This document shows positions 7,952 through 16,856 of a stretch of 56,020 nucleotides of DNA, piece by piece. The stretch's first letter is position 1, and each line of letters begins with the position of its first letter. Where the stretch lies: NCBI GenBank assembly GCA_017615615.1, contig JAFZZW010000062.1, positions 1 to 56,020 of the forward strand, read 5' to 3'. Both the position numbers and the translations under genes were made by a program. The stretch is from Bacteroidales bacterium (GTDB taxonomy: Bacteria > Bacteroidota > Bacteroidia > Bacteroidales > UBA932). Under the pieces are notes generated by a model. It saw only the letters and a list, made by a program, of their open reading frames with translations, had not been told where the DNA came from and ran no database searches.

Positions 7952-8062
7952 TGCGAAGATAACGTAGGATCTTTCACATCGTCCTCGCAAGCAGTTTTGC
8001 CTCTGTTCTGCCTGAATTCTGCATGCGAAGACAACGTAGCACCCTCTACCTCGTCCTCGCGA
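7952..8062. repeat. two imperfect direct repeats of about 39 bp
   Basis: Positions 7952-7990 and 8024-8062 share TGCGAAGA-AACGTAG at the start and TCGTCCTCGC at the end, 72 bp apart. They lie in the 770-bp gene-free stretch 7828-8599, which otherwise holds the palindromic elements listed below. An extra left-arm unit of the palindrome family lies near 8070. Confidence 0.55.
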
Positions 8063-8183
8063 ACTACCGGCAGCCGGAGAAGGGGCGTCTGCGAGGGGAT
8101 TTTGCCACCTGAAGGTGCCATCTCTCGCAAGCTCGGGTCTCGACTCGCTACGTTCGCTCGAAATGACAGCGTGGAACCACCGG

Positions 8184-8437
8184 GAGCCGGAGAAGGGGCT
8201 GGTCAAGCGGATGCAGGTTGCTGTTTCGGAAGTCCTGGTACTGTGTCCGGAAACCTTTGGCCGCCCGTGGCCATGAACGGGAGGGGCCCGCTTGGTTGAC
8301 GGTGCGGCTGGCAAACCAGTTTGACAGCCGCTCCAGCATCAAGTGGGAGGGGCGGAGCGAAGCGGAGGGTTTCCGGACACAGTACCAGGACTGGAGGAAA
8401 CTTCATACCATGCGGAGCGCAGCCCCTTCTCCGGCGG
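8184..8437. repeat. large palindromic repeat (copy 3, complete)
   Basis: This is a hairpin-forming repeat of about 254 bp centred near 8311-8317. Outer arms 8186-8200 and 8421-8435 are perfectly complementary (15 bp). Arms 8231-8255 and 8368-8392 are perfectly complementary over 25 bp. Near the apex CGGCTG (8305-8310) pairs with CAGCCG (8325-8330) and CAAAC with GTTTG. Right-half sequence is repeated at 1-131 and left-end sequence at 6350-6402. No protein-coding gene is evident. Confidence 0.8.
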
Positions 8438-8462
8438 AAGGAGCGTATGAAGATAGAGTATT

Positions 8463-8543
8463 CGGGAACAAAAGCAGCCACTTTTGTTCCAAAACGGCAG
8501 AAAAATTGTCAATTTGGAACGCTGGAGGCTGCTTTTGTTCCCG
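8463..8543 (+). repeat. 81-bp element with perfect terminal inverted repeats (copy B)
   Basis: The outer 17 bp at 8463-8479 and 8527-8543 are perfect inverted repeats (CGGGAACAAAAGCAGCC). An inner pair GTTCCAAA/TTTGGAAC makes a second stem. A diverged copy lies at 5617-5697 in the opposite orientation. It resembles a miniature inverted-repeat element, with a possible 3-bp ATT flank on each side. Confidence 0.7.
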
Positions 8544-8566
8544 ATTAAGTGCGGTATGCTCACGGA

Positions 8567-8590
8567 GTCGGCGCGGAGTCGTGCGCCGAC
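8567..8590 (-). terminator. hairpin after the V-ATPase operon
   Basis: GTCGGCGC (8567-8574) and GCGCCGAC (8583-8590) form an 8-bp GC stem with an 8-nt loop, 9 bp beyond the last gene of the minus-strand operon. No T-tract follows, so termination is only possible, not certain. Confidence 0.4.
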
Positions 8591-8599
8591 CGCAAAAGC

Positions 8600-9058
<459 letters not shown>

Positions 9059-10771
9059 TTAGACGAGAGGATCATATTTACGGCCCTTGCCATCATACCC
9101 GGAATTCTTGAAGAACTCCAGGAAGTTGAGCCTGAGCGGATGCACGAAGGCACCGAGGCAGCACATTGCAAAATTGAGGGCATGACCTATTACGAGAATA
9201 ACTACAAAAGCAAGCCAGCCGGGGCCGATGGAGCCGTCGCCCAGGGTCATGGCGGCGATATCGTTAAACGCCTTGCCGAGCATGCCGCCGGCGAGACCGA
9301 GGGCGTACAGACGCAGGTAGCTGAGGACGTCTCCAAGCAGGCCGGTAACCGTATTGTAGGTCTCCCAGAGGCCGGAGCCGACATTCTTCAAAGGACTCCG
9401 GTGGATATCGTTGAAGAGGAAAATACCGAGAGCGGAAAGAACGCCAAGACCGATGACTATCCATTTGAGAATCGGACCCGGGACAAGGCTGAACAGAGCC
9501 AATACGCCAAGAACGACTCCGCCGACTATGAGCACCGTCCAACCCCAGACGCCCAGCGAACCCAGAAATCCCTTGTTGCGCGTGGCATAGACGGTCTTGA
9601 CAATCATCGCAAGGCACAGGTGCACAATACCGATTATAATGGACAGAACCATCTGCGCCTCAAACCCGGCAATCGTCCCGGTAATCATCACCGCTTTGAT
9701 GGGCGAAGGAAGCCACGTCAGAGTGGAGATATCATACCCGAAGAAGGTATGCATCACGATGCCGATAATGAAAGTGCCTACACCGAGAATGGTAACAAGG
9801 GGTGCAAGGGACTTGAAGTTCTGCACCTTGCGAAGGAGCATGCCCAGAATAATCAGCAGAATGCCATATCCCGCATCGCCCATGCACATCGCAAAGAAGA
9901 GCAGGAAGAAAATGGAAATGTAAGGCGTAGGGTCGAACTCGTTGTAATCCGGCCTGCCATACATATCGGTAAGCACCTCGAACTGCTTTACAAATTTATT
10001 GTTCTTTAGCTTAATAGGAGGATTGTCTTCGATGCTTGCTTTAGATGAGAACCAAACGCAGTCCAGCTCGTCGAAAGCCTTGGCAAGGCGCTCATCCTCG
10101 CCCGAAGGGGCAAAACCCTCGAACACCGTGAGGCCGCCGTCAGCCGCAGATTCTCCGCCTACGGAAGCAAGGTACAGCCCCATTTCGCGGCGAAGTCCGG
10201 TCAACCTGTCTTGCAATTCCGGAAGGGTATCTTTCAACCCTTCAAGTTCGTTTTTATACGCCTCGATCTCTGCCTCTTTGGAAGCTATGCTCTCCTGCAC
10301 TTCGCCAATGCTTCTTGCCGGCGCAGGCAGAGGTTCGGCAGGGATGTCGGCCTCGCCAAATGCGACGAACCACACCTTGCCTTTATCCCTCTCGACTTCC
10401 TGAATGGCAAAGGCATCGGCCCAGGAGTCATCATACTTTTTCTCCGGGACGCAGTAGAATCGTACGGGGATGCCGAGGGAATCCAGTTTGCCGCGGTCGT
10501 ATTCGCCCCATCCGGCACAACTGTCGGCCTCTTTATGCAATGAGCTCAAATCGGCCTCCAACTCGCTCAGATGTGCATCCTTGCCCTTCTCTATGCGCGA
10601 GATCTCACCGCTGACAGACTCGATTTCCGAAAGCATAGCCGCGGACCTTTCGTCAACAGGCCTGGAGGAACGCGTGACGTCCATCACGCCCAGCTTGCCC
10701 AGGGACTCCAGGAAGGAATCCCGGTTCCCGCTGAGCAGGATGAAGTCGTAACGGGTCATCTTCTCGATCAT
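9059..10771 (-). CDS. ntpI: V-type ATPase subunit I (membrane stator)
   Basis: This 570-residue protein has an N-terminal cytosolic half with coiled-coil character and a C-terminal half of about seven or eight membrane helices starting near residue 275. This is the layout of the a/I stator subunit, which forms the ion half-channels against the K ring. It is somewhat shorter than the roughly 650 residues usual in other bacteria. Its start overlaps the stop of subunit D (ATGA), and subunit K follows 18 bp later. Conserved charged membrane residues were not mapped. Confidence 0.88.
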   Translation of the reverse strand: MIEKMTRYDFILLSGNRDSFLESLGKLGVMDVTRSSRPVDERSAAMLSEIESVSGEISRIEKGKDAHLSELEADLSSLHKEADSCAGWGEYDRGKLDSLGIPVRFYCVPEKKYDDSWADAFAIQEVERDKGKVWFVAFGEADIPAEPLPAPARSIGEVQESIASKEAEIEAYKNELEGLKDTLPELQDRLTGLRREMGLYLASVGGESAADGGLTVFEGFAPSGEDERLAKAFDELDCVWFSSKASIEDNPPIKLKNNKFVKQFEVLTDMYGRPDYNEFDPTPYISIFFLLFFAMCMGDAGYGILLIILGMLLRKVQNFKSLAPLVTILGVGTFIIGIVMHTFFGYDISTLTWLPSPIKAVMITGTIAGFEAQMVLSIIIGIVHLCLAMIVKTVYATRNKGFLGSLGVWGWTVLIVGGVVLGVLALFSLVPGPILKWIVIGLGVLSALGIFLFNDIHRSPLKNVGSGLWETYNTVTGLLGDVLSYLRLYALGLAGGMLGKAFNDIAAMTLGDGSIGPGWLAFVVILVIGHALNFAMCCLGAFVHPLRLNFLEFFKNSGYDGKGRKYDPLV

Positions 10772-11376
10772 AGCTCTTCCTCCTCTTCCGCTGCAGCGTG
10801 GCGGTTCTTGACTATCTTGGACGAAGCCTTGGAAAGGTTCTCCTCGTCCTCCATGTATCGTTTGATCTTGCGTATCGCCTCCTGATACCCGGGAATCTGC
10901 ACCTTTTCGTACAGGTTGACCTTTTGAGTGGTCTTCTTGCGGTTGAATTCAAGGATGCGGCGCCTTTCTTCACTCACCTCGGATTCTATGCCGAGGGTGC
11001 TTAGCTCCTGCAGGATGCGCACTCCGTCGGCATACCAGGCAGGCTTGGCAAATGCGTTGAAAGGCTTGAGTTCGAAGTCTATACCGTCGAGCGCGGGAGC
11101 CTTGACTCCGGCAATCTTGACAGTCTTGAGCTTGACTTCGCGTATGCTGATCAGCCCCGGGTCGAACTCGTTCCAGAGAGCAGCGAGATAGTCGTACTCA
11201 CGGAGCTTGTTCTCCAGCGCATCCGCCTGAGCCTGAGCTTCGTTTTTTGCCGCCACCACGCTCACGCGCAACGCCGACTCCTTGTTCTTGAGGGTAGGGA
11301 GGGCGTTCTGGCGCACCTTCAGCTGCTTGCCGAGGTTCGTCAGGGACGTCTTGTTATATTGGAACTTGATTGCCAT
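10768..11376 (-). CDS. ntpD: V-type ATPase subunit D (central stalk)
   Basis: This 202-residue protein matches subunit D, the long antiparallel coiled coil that turns inside the A3B3 head. The N-terminal FQYNKTSLTNLGKQLKVRQ segment and the Lys-rich C-terminal helix are typical. It ends with a cluster of Glu. The 86-bp gap before it, next to subunit B, holds a palindromic repeat and is the only large gap in the operon. The stop overlaps the start of subunit I. Confidence 0.92.
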   Translation of the reverse strand: MAIKFQYNKTSLTNLGKQLKVRQNALPTLKNKESALRVSVVAAKNEAQAQADALENKLREYDYLAALWNEFDPGLISIREVKLKTVKIAGVKAPALDGIDFELKPFNAFAKPAWYADGVRILQELSTLGIESEVSEERRRILEFNRKKTTQKVNLYEKVQIPGYQEAIRKIKRYMEDEENLSKASSKIVKNRHAAAEEEEEL

Positions 11377-11378
11377 TG

Positions 11379-11462
11379 CTTGGGGATTTCCCGACTTCGC
11401 TCGAAATGACAGGAGGAACCTCCTTATTTGTCATTTCTACCGGGCGAAGCGAGTGGAGAAAT
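11379..11462. repeat. inverted-repeat element inside the ATPase operon
   Basis: The left arm (GATTTCCCGACTTCGCTCG, then AAATGACA) and the right arm ending at 11462 (TGTCATTTCT ... GAGAAATC) form a large imperfect hairpin filling the gap between subunits B and D. It abuts the stop codon of subunit B. The unit CGCTCGAAATGACAG also occurs near 8154-8169, next to the palindromes. It may affect stability or relative translation of the two cistrons. Confidence 0.7.
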
Positions 11463-12782
11463 CTATTGGGACCAATATTTATCTACCAAAGCCTGTTTGA
11501 TTCCGGTCTCGGCGGGGGAGAAGTACTTTGCAAAAAGCCGCCAGGCGGTATCGAGCATCTCGGTGATGGTGATGTTCACGTCGATGCTGAGGATCTGAGT
11601 GGCATAGTCCTTCGCATAATCCAGGCAGCGGAGGTCGTAGTCGGACAGGTCGAAGCCGTTCTGCAGCTTGGTCTTGGCGTTCTGGGCGTCGGCGTACAGG
11701 CGCACGCCGGCGTTCATTACCTGGCTGTGGTCCTCGCGGGTCTTCTTGCCCTGAACCAGCTGCTTGAGACGACTCAGGCTGCGGAAAGGATCGACGATGA
11801 CCTTGCCGGAATCGGAATCTGCCCGAAGGAATATCTGGCCTTCGGTAATGTATCCCGTGTTGTCAGGAATGGCGTGGGTGATGTCCCCGTCGTTCAGGGT
11901 AGTCACCGCAATGATCGTAATCGAACCGCCGTCGGGCAGCTGAACAGCCTTTTCGTAGATCTTTGCAAGGTCGGAATAAAGGGAACCAGGCATTGCGTCC
12001 TTGGACGGAATCTGGTCCATACGGTTGGACACGATGGAAAGCGCGTCCGCATAAAGCGTCATGTCGGTCAGCAGTACAAGCACCTTTTCGTTCTTGTCCA
12101 CCGCGAAGTATTCGGCGGCCGTAAGCGCCATATCGGGAATCAGCAGACGCTCCACCGGCGGTTCTTCGGTAGTATTGACGAAGGAGACGATGCGGTCCAG
12201 CGCGCCGGCGCTCTCGAAAGCATGACGGAAGAAGAGATAATCGTCATTGGAAAGCCCCATTCCTCCCAGGATGATCTTATCTACGTCCGCACGCAACGCA
12301 ACATCTGCCATAACCTTGTTGTACGGCTGGTCAGGGTCGGCGAAGAACGGAATCTTCTGGCCGGAAACCAGGGTGTTGTTAAGGTCAATGCCGGCAATAC
12401 CGGTGGGGATGAGCTCGCTGGGCTGACGGCGCTTGTAGGGGTTGACGGATGGTCCGCCGGCCTCTCTTTCGTCGCCTTCAACCTCCGGTCCGCCGTCGAT
12501 GGGCTTGCCGTAGGCGTTGAAGAAACGGCCCGCAAGCTGGTCGCCGACCTTGAGCGTCGGGGGAGCGCCGAAGAAGGAAACCTCCGCGTTCGTGGGGACG
12601 CCCTCGGTTCCGGAGAAAACCTGGAGCGTGACGCGGTCTCCGCTGGTCTTGACCACCTGGGCAAGCTTGCCGCCTACGGACGCCAGTTCGTCATTGGCCA
12701 CGCCCTTGGCGTCCAGGGAAACTGTAGCCTTTGTGATGGCGTGGAGTTTCGTATAAGTGCGTTGATATGCTTTAGTTGCCAT
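11463..12782 (-). CDS. ntpB: V-type ATPase subunit B
   Basis: This 439-residue non-catalytic head subunit alternates with subunit A in the A3B3 ring. It contains GIAGIDLNNTLVSGQK in the position of the P-loop but lacks GxxxxGKT, as expected for B. Other landmarks are PDMALTAAEYFAVDK and SNRMDQIPSKDAMPGSLYSDLA. Its start overlaps the end of subunit A by 11 bp, implying coupled translation. Length is close to the family norm of about 440-460. Confidence 0.96.
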   Translation of the reverse strand: MATKAYQRTYTKLHAITKATVSLDAKGVANDELASVGGKLAQVVKTSGDRVTLQVFSGTEGVPTNAEVSFFGAPPTLKVGDQLAGRFFNAYGKPIDGGPEVEGDEREAGGPSVNPYKRRQPSELIPTGIAGIDLNNTLVSGQKIPFFADPDQPYNKVMADVALRADVDKIILGGMGLSNDDYLFFRHAFESAGALDRIVSFVNTTEEPPVERLLIPDMALTAAEYFAVDKNEKVLVLLTDMTLYADALSIVSNRMDQIPSKDAMPGSLYSDLAKIYEKAVQLPDGGSITIIAVTTLNDGDITHAIPDNTGYITEGQIFLRADSDSGKVIVDPFRSLSRLKQLVQGKKTREDHSQVMNAGVRLYADAQNAKTKLQNGFDLSDYDLRCLDYAKDYATQILSIDVNITITEMLDTAWRLFAKYFSPAETGIKQALVDKYWSQ

Positions 12783-14526
12783 AATCGCTGAGAAGTTTGT
12801 CTATGTTGCGGCGGTAAAAGTCGAACTGCTCCGACTGGTAAGGGGAATAGTTCATCTGACGCATCATGTTGATGAGTTCCTTGAACCATTCGCGGCATTT
12901 TTCGTAATCGTCGAAACTGAATTCGCGGTCGCAGATGCCGAGGATGAGGTCGAGCATATACTTCTGGCGCTCTACGGGGCAGACTGCGTCGATAGGGTCG
13001 AAAGCGTCCTGCTGGAGGAAGGCGAAGTCGATGAGCTCGCTCTTCCAGAATGCCTCGTGATAGCTCATGGGAACGCCGTCGTCGCCGAGGATGTTTATCT
13101 GTTCCGCCATCTCCTTGCCGCGGCGTACATAGTTCTTGGCCTTGAGCACGCGGCTCACCCAACCTTTCTCAATCGTTTCTTCAAGTGACTCCTGTATCTC
13201 AGGATATTCCAGATACTTGGAATAAGAATCAACGGGATTGACTGCAGGGTAGCGCTTCTGGTCGGCACGGTTCTGCTCGAGGGCATAGAAGCATCGGGCC
13301 GCCTTCTTGGTGCTCTCCGTGACGGGCTCCTTGAGGTTGCCGCCGGCAGGGGAGACGGTACCGATAAACGTAACGGCACCCCTCTGGCCGTTGTTCAGGA
13401 CAACCTGCCCGGCGCGGGAATAGAAATTGGAAATGATGGCCGAAAGGTCCACCGGGAAGGCGTCCTGTCCGGGGAGCTCCTCCATACGGTTGGACATCTC
13501 GCGAAGGGCCTGCGCCCAGCGGGAAGTGGAATCGGCAAGCAGCAGGCAGCGGTATCCCATTGCGCGGTAATACTCGCAAATGGTCATTGCCGTATAAACG
13601 GAAGCCTCGCGGGCCGCGACCGGCATGTTGGAGGTATTGCAGATGATTACAGTACGCTCCATGAGCTTGCGGCCTGTATGCGGGTCGATGAGTTCGGGGT
13701 ATTCGGTAAAGATTTCCACGACCTCGTTGGCACGCTCGCCGCAGGCTGCCATCACTACAATGTCGGCCTCACCCTGCTTGGCAATTGCGTGCTGAAGGAC
13801 CGTCTTGCCGCAACCGAACGGACCGGGAATGAATCCAGTGCCGCCCTCGGCGATAGGGTTGAAGGTGTCGATTATACGGACGCCGGTCTCCATTATCTTG
13901 GACGGGCGGGGCTTTTCCCTGTAACCGCGTACGGCAACCTTGACAGGCCACTTTTGGACCATGGTGACGGGAATGTCCTCGCCGTCTTCGGAGGTGAGCG
14001 TGGCGATCACCTTGTCGATGTTGTAGCTGCCCGCAGGGGCAAGTTCCTTGACCTTGTATTCTCCCTCAAGACGGAAGGGGACCATTATCTTGTGGGGCAG
14101 CCAGTCCTCCTTAACCTCTCCAAGCCAGTCTGCCGCACGGACGGTATCGCCGACGGATGCCAGGGGCTTGTACTCCCAGAGCTTTTCGTGGTCAAGAGGA
14201 TCGGTGTATTCTCCTCTTTTGAGGAATACGCCTTCCATCGTGGTGAGGTCGTTCTGCAGGCCGTCGTATATGCCGGAAAGCAGGCCGGGGCCGAGGCTTG
14301 CCTCGAGCATCCTGCCGAGGAATTCCACGCTGTCTCCGTTACGAAGGCCACGCGTGCTTTCGAAAACCTGCACCGAGGCTTTGTCTCCGGTCACTTTGAT
14401 GACCTCGGCAAGCAGAAGGGTGCCACCCAGATTTATGTGGCAAAGCTCGTTCTCGCCGACGGGGCCGTCGACCTTGACTGTAACCAGATTGGAAACTATT
14501 CCAGTAACTATGCCGGTTGTTGCCAT
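12772..14526 (-). CDS. ntpA: V-type ATPase catalytic subunit A
   Basis: This 584-residue protein carries the catalytic nucleotide site. The Walker A motif GPFGCGKT is at residues 235-242, and the bulge domain specific to V/A-type A subunits lies between the N-terminal barrel and the P-loop (about 115-190). SNRMEELPGQDAFPV and the C-terminal helical domain are also present. It hydrolyses or makes ATP in the peripheral head. It follows the DUF2764 gene by 7 bp and overlaps subunit B. Confidence 0.97.
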   Translation of the reverse strand: MATTGIVTGIVSNLVTVKVDGPVGENELCHINLGGTLLLAEVIKVTGDKASVQVFESTRGLRNGDSVEFLGRMLEASLGPGLLSGIYDGLQNDLTTMEGVFLKRGEYTDPLDHEKLWEYKPLASVGDTVRAADWLGEVKEDWLPHKIMVPFRLEGEYKVKELAPAGSYNIDKVIATLTSEDGEDIPVTMVQKWPVKVAVRGYREKPRPSKIMETGVRIIDTFNPIAEGGTGFIPGPFGCGKTVLQHAIAKQGEADIVVMAACGERANEVVEIFTEYPELIDPHTGRKLMERTVIICNTSNMPVAAREASVYTAMTICEYYRAMGYRCLLLADSTSRWAQALREMSNRMEELPGQDAFPVDLSAIISNFYSRAGQVVLNNGQRGAVTFIGTVSPAGGNLKEPVTESTKKAARCFYALEQNRADQKRYPAVNPVDSYSKYLEYPEIQESLEETIEKGWVSRVLKAKNYVRRGKEMAEQINILGDDGVPMSYHEAFWKSELIDFAFLQQDAFDPIDAVCPVERQKYMLDLILGICDREFSFDDYEKCREWFKELINMMRQMNYSPYQSEQFDFYRRNIDKLLSDYGN

Positions 14527-14533
14527 AAATATA

Positions 14534-15103
14534 TCAGTCTCTTGTTTGTCTTATTTCTTCCACCAGCGTGCGGAACATTGCCCTCCCGGTCTGGGGATCC
14601 AGCCTGTTCCATCGGTCGGTTATCTTGATCTTTGCGATGAACGCAAGTATTACATCCATGTCGAATACGTGCAGCCGGGTAAGTTCGTCCGCCTTTTTCC
14701 ACATAAGGTCGTCCAGTCCTCGCTCGCGCTCCAGGATGTCGGAGCCGGCGAGCAGGTTCTGCACCTGGGGCTTCTCGTCGAATTCCAAAGCTCCGGGAAG
14801 GTCGATCACATCGGCGTCCCCGGGCCTTCCGAGCCTGGCGTTCAGGAACTCGGTCTTGGTGTTGCGGACACGCAGGTCCCAGAGGAAGTACTCACGTATG
14901 AAGGCGTTTCTGCTCGCCAGCGCCGTGTTATACAGCTCCGCCGTCAGGTTACTGGAGTCGAAGCTGTCGGCAAGCAGGCTTATGAGCGAGTTGTCGGCAG
15001 GGGAGCACTGGCTGCGTATGTCCCGGATAAGGCCGTCGGCATCAAGGATCCCTGCCGCCTCAGGGACGGGAAGGCATGCGATTATGTATTCGTAATTATT
15101 CAC
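14534..15103 (-). CDS. DUF2764-family V-ATPase operon protein
   Basis: This 189-residue, mostly helical soluble protein matches the DUF2764 family that accompanies Bacteroidota V-ATPase genes. Landmarks are EYIIACLPVPEAAG near the N-terminus, REYFLWDLRVRN and a C-terminal ITDRWNRLDPQTGRAMF. The operon lacks a recognisable subunit C (the socket joining stalk and ring), and this gene sits where C would be expected, between E and A, so it may replace C. That role is inferred from position and composition only. It overlaps subunit E by 8 bp. Confidence 0.75.
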   Translation of the reverse strand: MNNYEYIIACLPVPEAAGILDADGLIRDIRSQCSPADNSLISLLADSFDSSNLTAELYNTALASRNAFIREYFLWDLRVRNTKTEFLNARLGRPGDADVIDLPGALEFDEKPQVQNLLAGSDILERERGLDDLMWKKADELTRLHVFDMDVILAFIAKIKITDRWNRLDPQTGRAMFRTLVEEIRQTRD

Positions 15104-15695
15104 CGAAGAGGAGTTTGCGGGTAACGGGGCGCAGATACTCGCAGATAAGTGCGTCGAAAGTCTTGTCCGTCATGCTCACATAGTAGCTGCCGTCCTTCGG
15201 TCCGATGGTGAATCCTCCGGCGATCTTCTTGCTGAAAGTGGCCTGGACCGGGGAGCCCAGCTCTTTGGACAGGCTGGAAGCCACCCAGGGTTCCAGCTGG
15301 CTCTTGAGGGACTCGGGAAGCACAAGCGATATGTCGGCGCCTTCTGTCGCGGAGAAACGCTCTGCAACCTTGAGGATGATTGTTTTCAGGAATTCAGGGT
15401 CGGACGTGGCGCTTTGGGACGAAAGCTTTGCGAGAATCAGATTCTCGATGTCGGAGCGAGTGGCCTGGAGAGCCTGGGCGGAAGCCATACGGACGTCAGC
15501 CTCGGCTTTTTCTTTAATCTCCCGGGCAGACTGTTCAGCTCCGGCGACAATGCCGTCCGCCTTTGAGCGGGCGTCGGCGATTATGGTCTCCGCCTGTGCT
15601 CGGGCCTCGGCAAGAATCCGGTCACCTTCCTCCCGGCCTTTCGCAAGACCTTGATTGTAAAGCTGGTCGGTAAGTTCCTGTAGTTTGTTCTGCAT
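15096..15695 (-). CDS. ntpE: V-type ATPase subunit E (peripheral stalk)
   Basis: This 199-residue protein has a long N-terminal helix rich in Ala, Glu, Lys and Arg (about 1-100), then a compact C-terminal domain, as in subunit E, which forms the stator stalk. It starts 18 bp after the decarboxylase beta gene, so the two systems probably share one transcript. No separate stalk partner (G/H) gene is visible in the operon, so either E acts alone or the partner is encoded elsewhere. Confidence 0.82.
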   Translation of the reverse strand: MQNKLQELTDQLYNQGLAKGREEGDRILAEARAQAETIIADARSKADGIVAGAEQSAREIKEKAEADVRMASAQALQATRSDIENLILAKLSSQSATSDPEFLKTIILKVAERFSATEGADISLVLPESLKSQLEPWVASSLSKELGSPVQATFSKKIAGGFTIGPKDGSYYVSMTDKTFDALICEYLRPVTRKLLFGE

Positions 15696-15713
15696 AATTA
15701 TGTGTGTACTTTT

Positions 15714-16856
15714 TTATCCTAAGAATCCAAGCAATATACCGGCCGCCACGGCGGAACCGATGACTCCGGCCACGTTGGGGGCCATGGCGTGCATGAGAAG
15801 ATGGTTGTCGGGGTTGGCCTCGCGGCCGGCGACCTCGGAAACCCTTGCGCTGTCGGGAACTGCTGAAACTCCTGCGTTGCCGATAAGCGGATTGATCTTG
15901 CGTCCCGGCTTCAGGAAGAGGTTCCAGATCTTGACGAACAGGACACCGCAGGTTGTCGCGATGATGAACGAGAGAAGTCCGAGGACGAAGATCTTGATGG
16001 AGTTGCCGGTAAGGAACTGGTCCGCCTGGGTGGATGCGCCCACGGTGAGACCTATGAGCATCGTGACGACGTCGATCATGGGACCGGCTGCCGTACTTGC
16101 CAGCCTGCGGGTTACTCCGGACTCCTTGAGGAGGTTGCCGAAGAAGAGCATTCCCAGCAGCGGCAGGCCGGAGGGGACGATGAAGGCAGTGCAGATGAAT
16201 CCTACGATAGGGAAGATTATCTTCTCTTTCTGGCTGACCTCGCGGGGCTTGGGCATCTCGATGAGGCGTTCCTTCTTCGTGGTCAGCAGCTTCATGATGG
16301 GCTTCTGGATGACCGGGACTAATGCCATATAGGAATACGCGCTCACGGCAATGGCGCCCAGAAGCTCGGGGGCGAGCTTGGAGCTGAGGAATATGGCCGT
16401 AGGGCCGTCAGCACCGCCGATTATGCCTATCGCTCCGGCCTCGTTAGGGGCAAACCCGACGGCCAGGGCAAGGAGATACGCACCGAAAATGCCCATCTGT
16501 GCGGCGGCGCCGATGAGCATGAGGCGCGGCTGGGATATCAGGGCGGAGAAGTCGGTCATTGCCCCGATACCAAGGAATATCAGCGGGGGATACCAGCCCT
16601 GACGCACACCCTGATACAGGATGTTGAGCACTGAGCCCTGTTCGTATATGCCGATGTTGAGTCCCTGGAAAATGGGAATGTTTCCGATGATGATGCCGAA
16701 TCCGATTGGAACCAGCAGCAGCGGCTCCCACTCCTTCACGATGCCGAGCGTGATGAATATCAGGCCGACGACGAGCATCACCAGATGCTGCCAGGTGCAA
16801 TTGGCGAATCCGGTGAACTGCCAGAACTGGGCGAGCGAGTCGAATACCTGCTCCAT
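15714..16856 (-). CDS. mmdB: sodium-pump decarboxylase beta subunit
   Basis: This 380-residue, strongly hydrophobic protein belongs to the OadB/MmdB/GcdB family. This subunit decarboxylates carboxybiotin and moves Na+ out of the cell. The hallmark GGADGPTAIFLSSKLAP lies at residues 148-164, with the conserved Asp150, followed by an AYSYMALVP helix. It starts directly after the biotin protein stop. With the adjacent carboxyltransferase and biotin carrier it forms a complete membrane decarboxylase, most likely for methylmalonyl-CoA. Confidence 0.94.
   Translation of the reverse strand: MEQVFDSLAQFWQFTGFANCTWQHLVMLVVGLIFITLGIVKEWEPLLLVPIGFGIIIGNIPIFQGLNIGIYEQGSVLNILYQGVRQGWYPPLIFLGIGAMTDFSALISQPRLMLIGAAAQMGIFGAYLLALAVGFAPNEAGAIGIIGGADGPTAIFLSSKLAPELLGAIAVSAYSYMALVPVIQKPIMKLLTTKKERLIEMPKPREVSQKEKIIFPIVGFICTAFIVPSGLPLLGMLFFGNLLKESGVTRRLASTAAGPMIDVVTMLIGLTVGASTQADQFLTGNSIKIFVLGLLSFIIATTCGVLFVKIWNLFLKPGRKINPLIGNAGVSAVPDSARVSEVAGREANPDNHLLMHAMAPNVAGVIGSAVAAGILLGFLG

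Noticed and set aside
7952-8062. possible CRISPR-like array
   Set aside because: Only two imperfect units and no cas genes; it is a simple direct repeat.
11370-12791. 473-codon open frame antisense to ATPase subunit B
   Set aside because: Subunit B on the other strand is certain, and this frame has no recognisable domain.
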